Counted from the stretch's first letter, positions 29,388 through 39,000 are shown. The stretch: DNA of 64,000 bases from Borreliella garinii (GCF_001922545.1 NZ_CP018744.1:372001-436000); one strand, 5' to 3'. The notes: generated by a model not told the origin, from the letters alone. Numbers and translations are program-made.

Positions 29388-29401
29388 AAAACCCCCTTTT
29401 G

Positions 29402-29770
29402 CTATATTACCTCTGAGGCCAATGATACTACCTTCATAAAATTAGCATCCCTAAGTTCTCTTGCAACAGGCCCAAACACCCTTTTACCCCTAGGGCTCAA
29501 ATTGGCATCAAGTATCACGCAAGCATTATCATCAAATCTAACATAAGTTCCGTTCTTACGTCTTACTTCCTTAGAAGTCCTAACAATTACAGCTTTACAA
29601 ACATCTCCTTTTTTAACAGAAGAATTGGGAATTGCTTGTTTTACTACAATAGTTATTATGTCCCCGATTTTTGCATAACGCCTTTTACTACCACCAAGCA
29701 CCTTAATACACTGAGCCACCTTGCCACCAGTATTATCAGCAATTGTTAAATAAGTTTGCATCTGAATCAT
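29402..29770 (-). CDS. rplN: 50S ribosomal protein L14 (uL14)
   Basis: Interface protein that forms bridges with the 30S subunit and contacts L19. It is 122 residues long from the ATG at 29768-29770, which has AGGAGG at 29777-29782 six bases upstream. An in-frame TTG at 29776 touches that ribosome site and is rejected. Family motifs include [18 protein letters not shown] at the N-terminus and [20 protein letters not shown] in the middle. Confidence 0.97.
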   Translation of the reverse strand: MIQMQTYLTIADNTGGKVAQCIKVLGGSKRRYAKIGDIITIVVKQAIPNSSVKKGDVCKAVIVRTSKEVRRKNGTYVRFDDNACVILDANLSPRGKRVFGPVARELRDANFMKVVSLASEVI

Positions 29771-29797
29771 AATCAACCTCCTTTAGAAAAATCAAAG

Positions 29798-30052
29798 CTA
29801 TTTTAATTTTTCTAAAACTTCAACAAGAGCCCATCTTTTATCTTTACTAATAGGCCGAACCTCAATAATTTTTACCTTATCGCCAACCTTGGAAACTTCT
29901 TTTTCATCATGTGCTTTAACCTTCTTGCTAACCTTTAAATACTTATGATAGATTGGATGCATCTTTCTTTGAACAATTTTTACTACTATAGTCTTAGACA
30001 TCTTATCACTAACAACCTTGCCAATTAATTCTTTTTTATTTTCTCTTGCCAT
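29798..30052 (-). CDS. rpsQ: 30S ribosomal protein S17 (uS17)
   Basis: Primary 16S rRNA-binding protein with an OB fold, 84 residues. The segments [17 protein letters not shown] and [18 protein letters not shown] match the family signature. It starts two bases after rpmC ends. Confidence 0.96.
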   Translation of the reverse strand: MARENKKELIGKVVSDKMSKTIVVKIVQRKMHPIYHKYLKVSKKVKAHDEKEVSKVGDKVKIIEVRPISKDKRWALVEVLEKLK

Positions 30053-30054
30053 AT

Positions 30055-30255
30055 TTAAACCTTTCTAATACCTAATTCATATTCACAAATCATTGTATTA
30101 AGCCTTGCAATATCACGTCTAATCTCTCTTTTCTTTAAAGGATTTTCAACATGACCAACAACAGATTTAAATCTCAAATCCAAATATTCTTTCTTTAATT
30201 CTAGCCTCTTGGCCTTCATGTCCTCAAGAGTAAAATTCTTAAAATTTTTTAACAT
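30055..30255 (-). CDS. rpmC: 50S ribosomal protein L29 (uL29)
   Basis: A 66-residue, two-helix protein at the tunnel exit where signal recognition particle and trigger factor dock. The [20 protein letters not shown] segment and [14 protein letters not shown]-like C-terminal helix (here [13 protein letters not shown]) fit the family. It starts two bases after rplP ends. Confidence 0.95.
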   Translation of the reverse strand: MLKNFKNFTLEDMKAKRLELKKEYLDLRFKSVVGHVENPLKKREIRRDIARLNTMICEYELGIRKV

Positions 30256-30257
30256 AA

Positions 30258-30674
30258 TTACCTCAAATCTCGCCTTACAACAAACATGGTTTTTACTGGG
30301 AGTTTAGAACTCGCAAGTGACATAGCCTCTTGAGCAAGTTCCTCTATAACTCCAGCCATTTCAAACATAACAGTGCCAAGCTTAACAGGAGCATTCCAAT
30401 GGTCAACACCCCCTTTACCTTTGCCCATTCTAGTTTCAGCTGGTTTTTTAGTATAAGGAATATCAGGAAATATTCTTATCCAAACTCTCCCACCTCTTTT
30501 TATTTTACGAGTCATTGCAATACGAGCAGCTTCAATTTGGCGAGCAGTAATAAAACTTGTTTCCAAAGAAACAAGTCCATATTCACCAAAAGAAATTTTA
30601 TTGCCCTTCTGAGCCTCTCCAGATAATCTTCCCCTCTGCTTTTTTCTATATTTAACCTTTTTTGGACTTAACAT
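30258..30674 (-). CDS. rplP: 50S ribosomal protein L16 (uL16)
   Basis: Protein at the A-site side of the large subunit needed for late assembly. The 138 residues begin [19 protein letters not shown], and contain [20 protein letters not shown] and the [17 protein letters not shown] motif, which are diagnostic. It follows rpsC by four bases. Confidence 0.97.
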   Translation of the reverse strand: MLSPKKVKYRKKQRGRLSGEAQKGNKISFGEYGLVSLETSFITARQIEAARIAMTRKIKRGGRVWIRIFPDIPYTKKPAETRMGKGKGGVDHWNAPVKLGTVMFEMAGVIEELAQEAMSLASSKLPVKTMFVVRRDLR

Positions 30675-30678
30675 CTAA

Positions 30679-31557
30679 TTATCCTCCAATATTTTGCTCA
30701 TTAGAATCGACTCTTTCTTTAGAAAAAGACGAACCAAGTTTATTCAAAAGACCTACTTCGTCTTTAGATAATCCATCTTTTTTATTTAAAACAGCCCTAC
30801 TTTGCCTTTCATTATTTTTTTCCCTATTATTTAAAATTTTATCAAAATTTTTAACGGACTCACCTTTTTCCCTAAAAGGCTTTTTATTTATTACCTGCCC
30901 AGCATCAGAATTGGTTTGTCTGCCTAAAACTTCACCTTTAAATAACCAAACCTTAACTCCAATAATGCCATAAGTAGTTTGGGCTTCAGAAAACCCATAA
31001 TCTATATTAGCTCTAAGAGTATGTAAAGGAACACGACCTTCCTTAACTTCAAAGCTTCTTGCAATCTCAGCCCCACCAAGTCTACCAGCAATTTTAATTT
31101 TTAGCCCTTGAGCACCTTTTAACATAGAAGTAGAAAGAGATGATTTTAAAACTTTCCTATAAGACACTCTATTTTCTACTTGCTTTGCAATCCCATTAGC
31201 AATAATTTGAGCATCAAGCTCTGGTCTTTTAACCTCTTTGATTTTAATACTAATCTTTTTAGAAATTTTTTTAGTTAACAATTGCCCAATCTTTTCAAGA
31301 TTAGAGCCTTTAAGCCCTATCACAGAACCAGGCCTTGGAGTAACAATTACTACTGTTACTTTTTGAGGATTATTTCTAATTATTTCTATATCAGAAATAT
31401 CAAATTTAATCCCTTTGAGAAACTTCATAATCTCCAGTCTTATTAAAAAGTCTTCATGAAGAATTGTAGAATATAATTTTTTATCAAAATACCATTTTGA
31501 TTTCCAATCCTTATTAATTTTTACCCTTAAGCTATATGGATGTACTTTTTGGCCCAT
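30679..31557 (-). CDS. rpsC: 30S ribosomal protein S3 (uS3) with a C-terminal tail
   Basis: Head protein at the mRNA entry channel with helicase-related function. The KH domain carries VTPRPGSVIGLKGSNLEKIG (about 72-91) and the C-terminal core the ARSFEVKEGRVPLHTLRANI and TTYGIIGVKVWLFKGEVL blocks. At 292 residues it is about 55 longer than E. coli S3: about residues 235-292 are a Lys/Asn/Ser-rich, low-complexity tail that looks disordered. It follows rplV by three bases. Confidence 0.96.
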   Translation of the reverse strand: MGQKVHPYSLRVKINKDWKSKWYFDKKLYSTILHEDFLIRLEIMKFLKGIKFDISDIEIIRNNPQKVTVVIVTPRPGSVIGLKGSNLEKIGQLLTKKISKKISIKIKEVKRPELDAQIIANGIAKQVENRVSYRKVLKSSLSTSMLKGAQGLKIKIAGRLGGAEIARSFEVKEGRVPLHTLRANIDYGFSEAQTTYGIIGVKVWLFKGEVLGRQTNSDAGQVINKKPFREKGESVKNFDKILNNREKNNERQSRAVLNKKDGLSKDEVGLLNKLGSSFSKERVDSNEQNIGG

Positions 31558-31560
31558 GCT

Positions 31561-31923
31561 TTATCCTTTAATATCTTTTTTTTCATCAACTTCAACAAAA
31601 ATATGACAATTTCTATTAACAAGCCTATCAGCTCTACCTCTAGCCCTAGGCCAAATCTTTTTACGACGACGCCCATCATCAACCATAACTACTTTAACGA
31701 ATATCATGTCCTCGGAAAGATTTTTATTGTGATACATCGCATTTGATGCTGCTGATTTAACAACTTTTTCTAAAAGCTTAGCTCCTTTATTAGGCATAGA
31801 ACAAAGCACTGCAATAGCTTTAATATAAGACTTCCCCCGTATATTGTCAGCTATTGGCCTAACTTTTTTGGGAGAAGAGGGTAAATTTTTGCCCCTTGCT
31901 GTATATCTTCTATTTACCAACAT
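31561..31923 (-). CDS. rplV: 50S ribosomal protein L22 (uL22)
   Basis: Tunnel-wall protein whose beta hairpin lies near the macrolide site. I take the ATG at 31921-31923, giving 120 residues, because the frame extends 43 codons upstream into rpsS but the GGAAGGAAA ribosome site sits before this ATG and the family N-terminus is MLVNRRYTARGKNLPSSPKK. The hairpin region is VKVVMVDDGRRRKKIWPRAR followed by GRADRL. It lies seven bases after rpsS. Confidence 0.96.
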   Translation of the reverse strand: MLVNRRYTARGKNLPSSPKKVRPIADNIRGKSYIKAIAVLCSMPNKGAKLLEKVVKSAASNAMYHNKNLSEDMIFVKVVMVDDGRRRKKIWPRARGRADRLVNRNCHIFVEVDEKKDIKG

Positions 31924-31930
31924 AACTACT

Positions 31931-32209
31931 TTATTTCCTTCCCTTTTTATCTGACTTAGCATGCCCTCTAAAAATCCTTGTAGGTGAAAACTCGCCAAGC
32001 TTATGCCCCACAAGATCCTCAGTAATATAAATAGGTATAAAAGTCTTGCCATTGTAAACAGATATAGTAAGACTTACCATTTCAGGAATTATTGTTGAAG
32101 ATCTGGAATAGGTTTTAATAACAACCCTCTTCTCACTTCCAAAAGATGATAAAACTTTTTGATAAAGACTCTTTTCTATAAAAGGTCCTTTTTTAATAGA
32201 TCTTGCCAC
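31931..32209 (-). CDS. rpsS: 30S ribosomal protein S19 (uS19)
   Basis: Head protein that contacts S13 and the A-site finger of the 50S. The 92 residues start MARSIKKGPFIEKSLYQKV and contain TYSRSSTIIPEMVSLTISVY and the LGEFSPTRIFRGHAKSDKKG C-terminus. It follows rplB by nine bases. Confidence 0.97.
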   Translation of the reverse strand: MARSIKKGPFIEKSLYQKVLSSFGSEKRVVIKTYSRSSTIIPEMVSLTISVYNGKTFIPIYITEDLVGHKLGEFSPTRIFRGHAKSDKKGRK

Positions 32210-32218
32210 TATACTCTC

Positions 32219-33052
32219 CTATTTATTTCTTCTTTTAATAATAAATTTATCTGAATATCTCTTCTTCTTGCGAGTCTTATAGCCTTTAGTAGGCTGTCCC
32301 CAAGGAGAAACAGGATGGCGACCTCCAGAAGTTTTCCCTTCACCACCACCATGCGGATGGTCAACAGGATTCATAGCAACACCTCTAACTTTAGGTCTTC
32401 TACCAAGCCACCTACTTTTACCGGCCTTCCCTATAGAAACATTGGCATAATCTTCATTCCCAATTTCACCAATTGTTGCAATACATTTTTTGAAAATTAA
32501 CCTCATTTCACCAGATGACAATTTTACAGTGACATAATTCCCATCAGAAGCAAGCATCATGGCATATCCCCCAGCACTTCTTACAAGCTGTCCACCCCTT
32601 CCTACATTAAGCTCGATATTGTGAATAGTCCTTCCAATAGGAATGTTTTCAAGGGGTAAGGCATTGCCAATTTTAATTGGGGCATTCGGACCACTTTCCA
32701 AAACATCTCCAACCTTAATCCCTTTAGGAGAAATAATATACCTTTTTTCTCCATCTTTATAAACAAGCAAAGCTATATTAGCACTTCTATTAGGATCATA
32801 TTCAATAGAAGCAACTCGAGCAGGAATGCTAAATTTATCTCTTCGATTAAAATCAATCAACCTATATTTTCTCTTATGCCCACCACCTCTTCTTCTAATA
32901 CTAATTCTACCAGAAGAATCTCTGCCCGATTTCAACTTTTTACCTTTTGTTAAAGATTTTAAAGGATCATTACCTTTGCTCAAATCATCAAAAGATAAAG
33001 TCGTCTTATAGCGCAAAGAAGAAGTTTTTGGCTTATAAGTCTTAATACCCAT
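32219..33052 (-). CDS. rplB: 50S ribosomal protein L2 (uL2)
   Basis: Largest primary 23S rRNA-binding protein, close to the peptidyl transferase centre. The 277 residues show the N-terminal [20 protein letters not shown] block (about 43-62), the RNA-binding core and the [20 protein letters not shown] loop (about 224-243) with the conserved His important for activity. It lies 21 bases after rplW. Confidence 0.98.
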   Translation of the reverse strand: MGIKTYKPKTSSLRYKTTLSFDDLSKGNDPLKSLTKGKKLKSGRDSSGRISIRRRGGGHKRKYRLIDFNRRDKFSIPARVASIEYDPNRSANIALLVYKDGEKRYIISPKGIKVGDVLESGPNAPIKIGNALPLENIPIGRTIHNIELNVGRGGQLVRSAGGYAMMLASDGNYVTVKLSSGEMRLIFKKCIATIGEIGNEDYANVSIGKAGKSRWLGRRPKVRGVAMNPVDHPHGGGEGKTSGGRHPVSPWGQPTKGYKTRKKKRYSDKFIIKRRNK

Positions 33053-33073
33053 ATTTATTTTTCTCCAAAACCA

Positions 33074-33370
33074 CTAAAAAATATCTATTTTATCTTCCTT
33101 TTTGAGATAAACATATGCCTTCTTCCATGAAGAAGTTTTCCCCTTGCCTATAGGATATCCTCTTCGAGACACCACAACCTTGGCTTTACTTTTAATATTA
33201 AGTAAATTACACGACACTGGAGTAACATTGAAAAGTTCTTTTATTGCTGCACCAACCTCTTTTTTATTTGCTCTCTTATTAACCTTAAAAACATAAACAT
33301 TAATACTTTCTCTTTGAGTATTGGTTTTTTCAGTAAGCATAGGTGAAACTATTATATCATAAGCTTTCAT
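33074..33370 (-). CDS. rplW: 50S ribosomal protein L23 (uL23)
   Basis: Tunnel-exit protein and main docking site for trigger factor and SRP. I take the ATG at 33368-33370 (98 residues, MKAYDIIVSPMLTEKTN), which has GAGGA five to six bases upstream; a longer in-frame start adds five residues and lies over that ribosome site. VFKVNKRANKKEVGAAIKEL and the RRGYPIGKGKTSSWKKAYV segment fit the family. Confidence 0.96.
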   Translation of the reverse strand: MKAYDIIVSPMLTEKTNTQRESINVYVFKVNKRANKKEVGAAIKELFNVTPVSCNLLNIKSKAKVVVSRRGYPIGKGKTSSWKKAYVYLKKEDKIDIF

Positions 33371-33390
33371 ACTTATCCTCAACATCTTTT

Positions 33391-34020
33391 TTATTTAACG
33401 TAAAACTCATTAAGCTTGTTAACAGCAGATTCTAGAGCTATTAAATTCTTAGCATAAAACAAATCAACAACTCTAAGTTTATTAAAAGACAAAATCTTTA
33501 AATCTCTTATATTTTTACCAGCCCTTTTAATCATCTGATCATCATTGCCCAAAAGAATAACTACCTTACCATTAAAACTCGCAAAATTCTTGATTATTAA
33601 AGCAAGATCTTTTGTTTTGCCTGATTCAATATTAAAATTTTCAACAACCTTAAAATTATTTTCATCAGCAGCACGTAAACTTAATACAGACTTAAATGCA
33701 AGCCTTTTTACCTTTTTAGGTAATCTATAGCTATAATCTCTGGGCTTTGGACCTAATGCTATGCCTCCGCCAATCCAAATTGGATTTCGCTTTGTACCCA
33801 CTCTAGCTCTGCCAGTTCCTTTTTGCTTCCAAGGCTTTTTAGAACTACCCCTGACCTCTGATCTGGTTTTAGTTGCAGATGTTCCAACCCTAAGATTAGA
33901 CAACTCATTTTTTATAGCATTATAAATAGATCCATGACTAATTTCTATATTAAAAACTCTATCATCCAAATTTATAGTACCGATCTCTTTCCCATCTTTA
34001 GAAAAAACTTTTCTTTCCAT
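33391..34020 (-). CDS. rplD: 50S ribosomal protein L4 (uL4)
   Basis: Tunnel protein with an extended loop; in proteobacteria it also represses the S10 operon. The 209 residues include TRSEVRGSSKKPWKQKGTGR and ARVGTKRNPIWIGGG (about 53-88), the loop lining the tunnel. It follows rplC by nine bases. Confidence 0.97.
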   Translation of the reverse strand: MERKVFSKDGKEIGTINLDDRVFNIEISHGSIYNAIKNELSNLRVGTSATKTRSEVRGSSKKPWKQKGTGRARVGTKRNPIWIGGGIALGPKPRDYSYRLPKKVKRLAFKSVLSLRAADENNFKVVENFNIESGKTKDLALIIKNFASFNGKVVILLGNDDQMIKRAGKNIRDLKILSFNKLRVVDLFYAKNLIALESAVNKLNEFYVK

Positions 34021-34029
34021 ACTAAATAC

Positions 34030-34650
34030 CTACTTTTTAGATTTCTTAACAACAACAAAAGAACCCTTAGCACCAGGCACAGCTCCTTTTACCAGAATAG
34101 CCCTATTTTCTTCATCAATTAAAACAACTTCAAGATTTTGAATAGTTTGTTTATTTCCACCCATTCTACCAGCCATTTTGGTCCCTTTAAATGTTCTTGC
34201 GGGAGTAGTAGCTTGTCCTGTTCCACCAAGATGTCTATGGAATTTTGATCCATGAGAAGATGGACCACCACTAAAATTATGCCTTTTCATAGCCCCTTGA
34301 AAACCTTTGCCTTTAGTAGTACCTGTAACATCTACATACTTAACTGACTTAAAAACATCAACCTTAATCTCATCTCCAGGATCATATCCGTCAAGCCCCT
34401 TAAGCTCTATTACATATTTTTTGGGCTCAATATCTTTTAAACTCTTATATTGACCTTTTATAGGCTTTGAAACTTTAGAACCCTTAAGATCAACAGAACC
34501 TGCTATAAGAGCGTTATAACCATCTCTATCGACTGTTTTCTTCCCTATAATATAATTGGGCTGAAACTCTATAACAGTAACAGGAATCACAATGCCATTT
34601 TTCTGAAATATCTGAGTCATGCCAACTTTTTTTCCAATCAATCCCAACAT
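34030..34650 (-). CDS. rplC: 50S ribosomal protein L3 (uL3)
   Basis: Early-assembly protein close to the peptidyl transferase centre. The 206 residues open with LGLIGKKVGMTQIFQKNG and contain the central KGKGFQGAMKRHNFSGGPSS and HRHLGGTGQATTPARTFKGT extension that reaches the catalytic centre. It lies 40 bases after rpsJ. Confidence 0.97.
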   Translation of the reverse strand: MLGLIGKKVGMTQIFQKNGIVIPVTVIEFQPNYIIGKKTVDRDGYNALIAGSVDLKGSKVSKPIKGQYKSLKDIEPKKYVIELKGLDGYDPGDEIKVDVFKSVKYVDVTGTTKGKGFQGAMKRHNFSGGPSSHGSKFHRHLGGTGQATTPARTFKGTKMAGRMGGNKQTIQNLEVVLIDEENRAILVKGAVPGAKGSFVVVKKSKK

Positions 34651-34690
34651 TAAAACACCTCAAATTCATATACTTAACTTAAAATATCAT

Positions 34691-35002
34691 TTACTGTTTA
34701 ATATCTACCTCAACGCCTGCTGGAAGCTCTAATTTCATTAAAGAATCCATTAAAGCAGAAGTGGGTTCTAAGATATCAATAAGCCTTTTATGAGTTCGCA
34801 TCTCAAATTGCTCTCTTGACTTTTTATTGACATGAGGAGAACGTAAAACAGTATATTTTTTTATTTTTGTCGGCAAAGGGATTGGACCCTTAATCTGAGC
34901 CTTAGCCTTCTGAACAGCCTTAACAATAGATTCGGCACTCTGATCTAATATCTTAACATCAAAACTAAATAATTTTACGCGTATCTTATCTTTAGCAATC
35001 AA
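34691..35002 (-). CDS. rpsJ: 30S ribosomal protein S10 / NusE (uS10)
   Basis: Head protein of the 30S subunit and, as NusE, a partner of NusB and NusG in antitermination. The 103 residues include [20 protein letters not shown] and [20 protein letters not shown], the family signature. It is the second gene of the operon, 51 bases after tuf, instead of the first as in many bacteria. Confidence 0.97.
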   Translation of the reverse strand: MIAKDKIRVKLFSFDVKILDQSAESIVKAVQKAKAQIKGPIPLPTKIKKYTVLRSPHVNKKSREQFEMRTHKRLIDILEPTSALMDSLMKLELPAGVEVDIKQ

Positions 35003-35053
35003 TTTATTCTCCTAAACTTTAGAGAGTATTAAATATATCCCTAAAGTCTTAAA

Positions 35054-36238
35054 CTATTCCAATATCTCAAGAATTCTTCCTGAGGCAACAGTTCTCCCGC
35101 CTTCCCGAACAGCAAATTCTACATTTTTATCCATAGCTATTGAAGAGATCAGCTCAACAACAATATCAACATTGTCACCAGGCATAACCATTTCTTTGCC
35201 CTCTAAAGCAACAACGCCAGTAACATCGGTTGTTCTAAAAAAGAATTGTGGTCTATACCCTGGGAAAAATGGCTTATGTCTACCGCCTTCTTCTTTAGTC
35301 AAACAATAAATTGAAGCTTTAAACTTCTTATGAGGAGTAATTGTGCCTGGAGCTGACAAAACCTGTCCTCTCTCAATATCTTTTTTATCAACTCCTCTCA
35401 AAAGAAGACCAACATTATCCCCTGCTTGACCTTGCTCAAGAATTTTTTGGAACATTTCAACACCAGTAACAGTGGTTTTTCTGGTTTCTTTAATGCCGAC
35501 TATTTCAACTTCTTGACCAACCTTAATAACACCTCTTTCAATACGCCCAGTAGCAACAGTACCTCTTCCTGAAATAGAAAACACATCTTCAACAGCAAGC
35601 AAAAATGGCTTGTCAATATCTCTTTCTGGAAGATCAAAATAATTATCCATAGATTCAAGAAGCTCTTTAACACATTTTGTAGATTCAGGATCTTCTGGAT
35701 TAGACATAGCGCCAAAAGCTGAACCCTTGATTATTGGGGTATTGGCTGAAAAGCCATATTTTTCAACAAGCTCTAAAACTTCAACTTCAACAAGTTCAAC
35801 AAGTTCAGGATCTGCTAAGTCTAATTTATTTAAAAAAACTATTATTTTCTTTATTCCCATTCTTTGAGCAAGAAGTAAATGCTCTTTTGTTTGAGGCTCA
35901 GCACCACTATCAGCAGCAACCAAAAGTATGGCTGCATCCATTTGCGCTGCTCCTGTAATCATATTTTTTATATAATCGGCATGGCCTGGACAATCAACAT
36001 GAGCATAGTGTCTATTGGCTGTTTCGTACTCAATATGCCTAGCATTAATTGTTATTCCTCTTGCTTTCTCTTCTGGTGCATTATCAATATCTTCATACTT
36101 TAATGCTTTTGCATCTTTATTTAATTTTGAACAATAAATACTAAGAGCCGCTGTTAATGTTGTTTTACCATGATCAACATGACCTATTGTTCCAACATTC
36201 ATGTGCGGCTTTGTTCTTTGAAAAACTTCTTTTGCCAT
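35054..36238 (-). CDS. tuf: Elongation factor Tu
   Basis: GTPase that delivers aminoacyl-tRNA to the ribosome. From the ATG at 36236-36238 it has 394 residues; a perfect AGGAGG at 36245-36250 lies six bases upstream, while an earlier in-frame ATG at 36259 would put the ribosome site inside the gene. G motifs are GHVDHGKT (about 19-26), DCPGHADY (about 81) and NKLD (about 136). Domains 2 and 3 follow, ending in the [10 protein letters not shown] signature. It heads the S10-spc-alpha transcription unit, without rpsL, rpsG or fusA in front. Confidence 0.98.
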   Translation of the reverse strand: MAKEVFQRTKPHMNVGTIGHVDHGKTTLTAALSIYCSKLNKDAKALKYEDIDNAPEEKARGITINARHIEYETANRHYAHVDCPGHADYIKNMITGAAQMDAAILLVAADSGAEPQTKEHLLLAQRMGIKKIIVFLNKLDLADPELVELVEVEVLELVEKYGFSANTPIIKGSAFGAMSNPEDPESTKCVKELLESMDNYFDLPERDIDKPFLLAVEDVFSISGRGTVATGRIERGVIKVGQEVEIVGIKETRKTTVTGVEMFQKILEQGQAGDNVGLLLRGVDKKDIERGQVLSAPGTITPHKKFKASIYCLTKEEGGRHKPFFPGYRPQFFFRTTDVTGVVALEGKEMVMPGDNVDIVVELISSIAMDKNVEFAVREGGRTVASGRILEILE

Positions 36239-36363
36239 GATTAACCTCCTAAATTTCACATCCTAAATAGCTACTTACATTTAATCTCTTTAAAAAATTT
36301 TTAACAATTTTATTCTTATCAAAATAAAAAATAGCTACAAATAATCAAAAAAACAAAAAACTA

Positions 36364-36404
36364 TTTTTTAGAAATTGACCCGCACTGCGTGTTTTTCTAA
36401 AAAA
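36364..36404 (-). other. Stem-loop followed by a T-rich run in the tuf operon leader
   Basis: Perfect 11-bp arms TTTTTTAGAAA (36364-36374) and TTTCTAAAAAA (36394-36404) enclose a 19-base loop that holds the small symmetric block CGCACTGCG. On the transcribed (minus) strand the hairpin is followed after four bases by T6-G-T7 (36347-36360). It lies about ten bases after the predicted transcription start and about 130 bases before the tuf ribosome site. The layout resembles an attenuator or protective 5' hairpin; the stem is AT-rich and its strength is uncertain. Confidence 0.5.
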
Positions 36405-36420
36405 TTTTAATAGCTTTAAA

Positions 36421-36449
36421 ATTTTACACATTTTATAAAATATAGTCAA
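36421..36449 (-). promoter_or_regulatory. Probable sigma-70 promoter of the tuf-S10-spc-alpha operon
   Basis: On the minus strand TTGACT (36444-36449) and TAAAAT (36421-36426) are separated by exactly 17 bases (36427-36443). Predicted start near 36414, giving a leader of about 175 bases before the tuf ATG. It is the best -35/-10 match I found in the window and sits where the ribosomal operon needs a strong promoter. Confidence 0.65.
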
Positions 36450-36709
36450 CATGCTTGAACTTTTAAACTGAATTAATCTCGCATATAACATAGTATTCAA
36501 ATTAACATGAAATTTATATTAATTAAAGAAAAACACAAAATATTTAAAAATAAAGCTTTAAAAACAATCGCCTAAAATAAAAAATACTCGAATAATGAAA
36601 TTCAAAATAATAGTAAACAATTTAAAATCTAATCAACATTTAAAATTGATCGAACATCTTTGTTTTATAAAAAAGGTTAACACTAATCCAATAAAAAAAT
36701 ATAATAAAA
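36450..36709. other. Non-coding divergent region between the tuf operon and a lipoprotein gene
   Basis: Together with the tuf leader (36239-36449) this makes about 470 bases without a gene. The leader part holds the promoter and hairpin listed separately. In 36450-36709 the sequence is almost pure A/T with many stops in all frames; I see no tRNA, no repeat longer than chance and no convincing promoter for the plus-strand lipoprotein gene. Confidence 0.6.
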
Positions 36710-37102
36710 ATGATGAAAATTCAAAAATTTAAGCTTAAATTGCTACTGATGCTTACAATTCCTAGTATTTCAATTGTTTTTATGTCTTGCTTGAAAACAA
36801 GTACAATAAAATCAAAAGAACATGCACAAGAAATTACCTATCTTATTAGCACTATAAAAACTACTAAAAAAGTAGAAATAGTAAACTACAAATCCGACAG
36901 CAAAAACAATCTAATAATTACGCTTAAAAACAAAAGTGAAGAAAATATAAATGCAAATTCATTAGCAATTTTTAAAGAAGGCAGTAAAACAGGTGAATTA
37001 ATTAGAGAAAAACTTAATGGATTTGAAACAAAAACTTTTTATTTGAAAATTAAAATTAACACTAAAAGAAAAAACATATTATATATTTTTGAAAAACAAT
37101 AA
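36710..37102 (+). CDS. Small putative lipoprotein
   Basis: A 130-residue protein of no family I recognise. It has a basic N-terminus, a hydrophobic stretch (about 10-24) and a Cys at about 26 in IVFMSC, which suits the loose borrelial lipobox, so signal peptidase II processing and membrane anchoring are likely. The mature part is Lys/Asn/Thr-rich, with alternating hydrophobic strands (LIITLKNKSEENIN and FYLKIKINTKRKNILYIFE) suggesting a small beta-sandwich. Two ATG codons in tandem (36710, 36713) are possible starts; the ribosome site is weak. It stands alone between tuf (divergent) and a MATE gene (convergent). Confidence 0.65.
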   Translation: MMKIQKFKLKLLLMLTIPSISIVFMSCLKTSTIKSKEHAQEITYLISTIKTTKKVEIVNYKSDSKNNLIITLKNKSEENINANSLAIFKEGSKTGELIREKLNGFETKTFYLKIKINTKRKNILYIFEKQ

Positions 37103-37292
37103 CAAAGAGAAACAATTTAAAACCAAAATTATTAAAATTAATTCTACTTTAAATTAAGCCTTATTGCACTTTAAAATAGATTAACAAAAAATCTAAAAAC
37201 AATTTTAAAGGCCAAAAACATTAAATTATTAAAAATAAACAAACCATTTCCTTTGGTGAAATAAAAATATAAATAAATCTTAATTAGTATTT

Positions 37293-38651
37293 CTATTTTT
37301 TAATTAAAATGGGTTTAGCCCAATAGCGAGTACAAGTAAAACCAACTAAAATAATAATTGCCAAATAATTGGAAATTATAAAAGCATAACCTAAAGAATT
37401 TTCAATTATGCCAAAATATTGAAAAATAAAAACTACCGGGAGACGAATAAGCCACAACCTAATAAAAATAATAATCATTGCAATTTTTGTCCTACCAGAT
37501 CCAATAAGTCCCCCAAAGAACACTTGTTGCAACCCATATCCAAAAGTACCAATAGTTGTTAACAATAAATAATTATTAGCATAATTTAAAACTTCCAAAT
37601 CATTTGTAAATAATCTCAGTATAAAATGTTTATTAATAATAACAATTGAATTTATTATTAATAAAATTGCTAAAGAAATAAAAAATCCCTTTTTCAAAAC
37701 TTCTCCCACCCTATTAATTTTTTTAGCACCAAGATTTTGACCAACAATCGAAATAATTCCAGTACCAATCCCCATGGCAGGAAGAAATAAAAAAGAAATA
37801 ATGGTGTTTGTAAGTCCATACGCCGCCAAAAATTTCGGACTAATATCAATAACGATATAATTAAAAATAAAAAAAGACAACGAAACCATTATTTGCCCAA
37901 AAGTTGAAGGTAATCCTAAATTAACAATTTCTTTAATAGATCTTATATCTAACGCTAAGTCCTTAGGATAAATTTTTAATCCACGATTTAGCCCATAGGT
38001 CAAAAATAAATAAAAAGCAACAGTTAGCAATTTTGAAAATAAAGTAGCCCAAGCGGCTCCAGTAATGCCCATATTAAAACTAAATATTAAAATTGGATCA
38101 AGAATAAAATTAACAATATTGGCAAATAAAACTATTATCATTGAAAGGATAGTTTCTCCTTGAGCATTTAAAATATATGTAATTGAAATGCTCAAAAACA
38201 TAATAGGTATTCCAAAAATTGTCACATAAAAATAAGCTCTTGAAAGTTCTTTAAGCTCGTCTTTTACACCTAGCAAATCTAAAAGATGCTCAATAAAAAA
38301 AAAAGCGCAAATAGCAACAAATAAGGATAAAACAAAGTTTAAAACAATAAGTTGCCCCGCATACCTTGAAAAACGAGAAAAATTTCCCTCTCCTATACAT
38401 TTTGAAGTCAAAGAAATGCTTCCTGTAGCCATACCCATAGCAATAGCCATAATAAAAAAATTTACAGGACCAGCAAGTGAAAGCGCTGACAAAGGCATGG
38501 CTCCAAGCTTACCAACATAAAACATATCAGTAAGATCATAAAAAGCTTGAATAATATTGGTTATAACAATAGGAAAACTTATTAAAAAAAGAACCTTATA
38601 TAGATTGCCTTTTAATATTAATTCCCTAGCCTTGCTCTTATTTGTAGACAT
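37293..38651 (-). CDS. MATE-family multidrug/sodium efflux transporter
   Basis: A 452-residue inner-membrane protein with about twelve hydrophobic helices in two similar halves. The N-terminal half opens with LFLISFPIVITNIIQAFYDL followed by TDMFYVGKLGAMPLSALSLAG, the classic MATE helix 1-2 region; the second half repeats the pattern with NLGLPSTFGQIMVSLSFFIF. MATE proteins expel cationic drugs in exchange for Na+ or H+. Substrate unknown. It is isolated: 190 bases from the lipoprotein gene and 350 from a small ORF. Confidence 0.93.
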   Translation of the reverse strand: MSTNKSKARELILKGNLYKVLFLISFPIVITNIIQAFYDLTDMFYVGKLGAMPLSALSLAGPVNFFIMAIAMGMATGSISLTSKCIGEGNFSRFSRYAGQLIVLNFVLSLFVAICAFFFIEHLLDLLGVKDELKELSRAYFYVTIFGIPIMFLSISITYILNAQGETILSMIIVLFANIVNFILDPILIFSFNMGITGAAWATLFSKLLTVAFYLFLTYGLNRGLKIYPKDLALDIRSIKEIVNLGLPSTFGQIMVSLSFFIFNYIVIDISPKFLAAYGLTNTIISFLFLPAMGIGTGIISIVGQNLGAKKINRVGEVLKKGFFISLAILLIINSIVIINKHFILRLFTNDLEVLNYANNYLLLTTIGTFGYGLQQVFFGGLIGSGRTKIAMIIIFIRLWLIRLPVVFIFQYFGIIENSLGYAFIISNYLAIIILVGFTCTRYWAKPILIKK

Positions 38652-39000
38652 AAAACTTTATCCTTATCTAAAATATTTTGTATAAAAAATATAAACTCAA
38701 ATTTATTCATCAATAATAAAAAAGTATTTAATTTTTAATTTCAAAAATTAAAAATTAATATGTAGTGTCAAAGAAATTAACAGTTAACACATTATGCATT
38801 ATAATAGTCAAGATACAAATAAAATTTATTAACCCGCCACACCAAAAAACCATAACCAAAAACATAAAAATTAAAACCAGATATAACAAAAATTTAATAA
38901 TACTGATATTAATTATAAATAAACAGCAATTATTAAAATTAAAACCATTTTCAAGAACTAAAGCAAAGCAATAAATACTTATTTAAAATAATAATTAATA
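38652..39000. other. AT-rich intergenic region before the MATE gene
   Basis: About 350 bases without a supported gene. It contains one perfect AT-only inverted repeat (38728-38758, listed separately). A plus-strand frame at 38765-38974 is open but is low-complexity Lys/Ile/Asn text without a ribosome site and is not accepted. The MATE promoter must lie here, but no clear -35/-10 pair stands out. Confidence 0.5.
38728..38758 (-). terminator. Possible AT-rich intrinsic terminator downstream of the small ORF/murA direction
   Basis: Perfect 14-bp arms (38728-38741 and 38745-38758) around the three-base loop CAA. On the minus strand the hairpin is followed by ATAC and then six T residues within a T/A-rich run. 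It lies between the 54-codon ORF and the MATE gene, where minus-strand transcripts from murA and the small ORF could end. The stem has no G-C pair, which weakens the case. Confidence 0.35.

Noticed and set aside
31924-32052. 43-codon upstream extension of rplV
   Set aside because: It overlaps rpsS in another frame; the family N-terminus and ribosome site support the start at 31923.
38765-38974. Plus-strand 69-residue open frame before the MATE gene
   Set aside because: Low-complexity Lys/Ile/Asn content, no ribosome site, and no domain; open only because the region is AT-rich.
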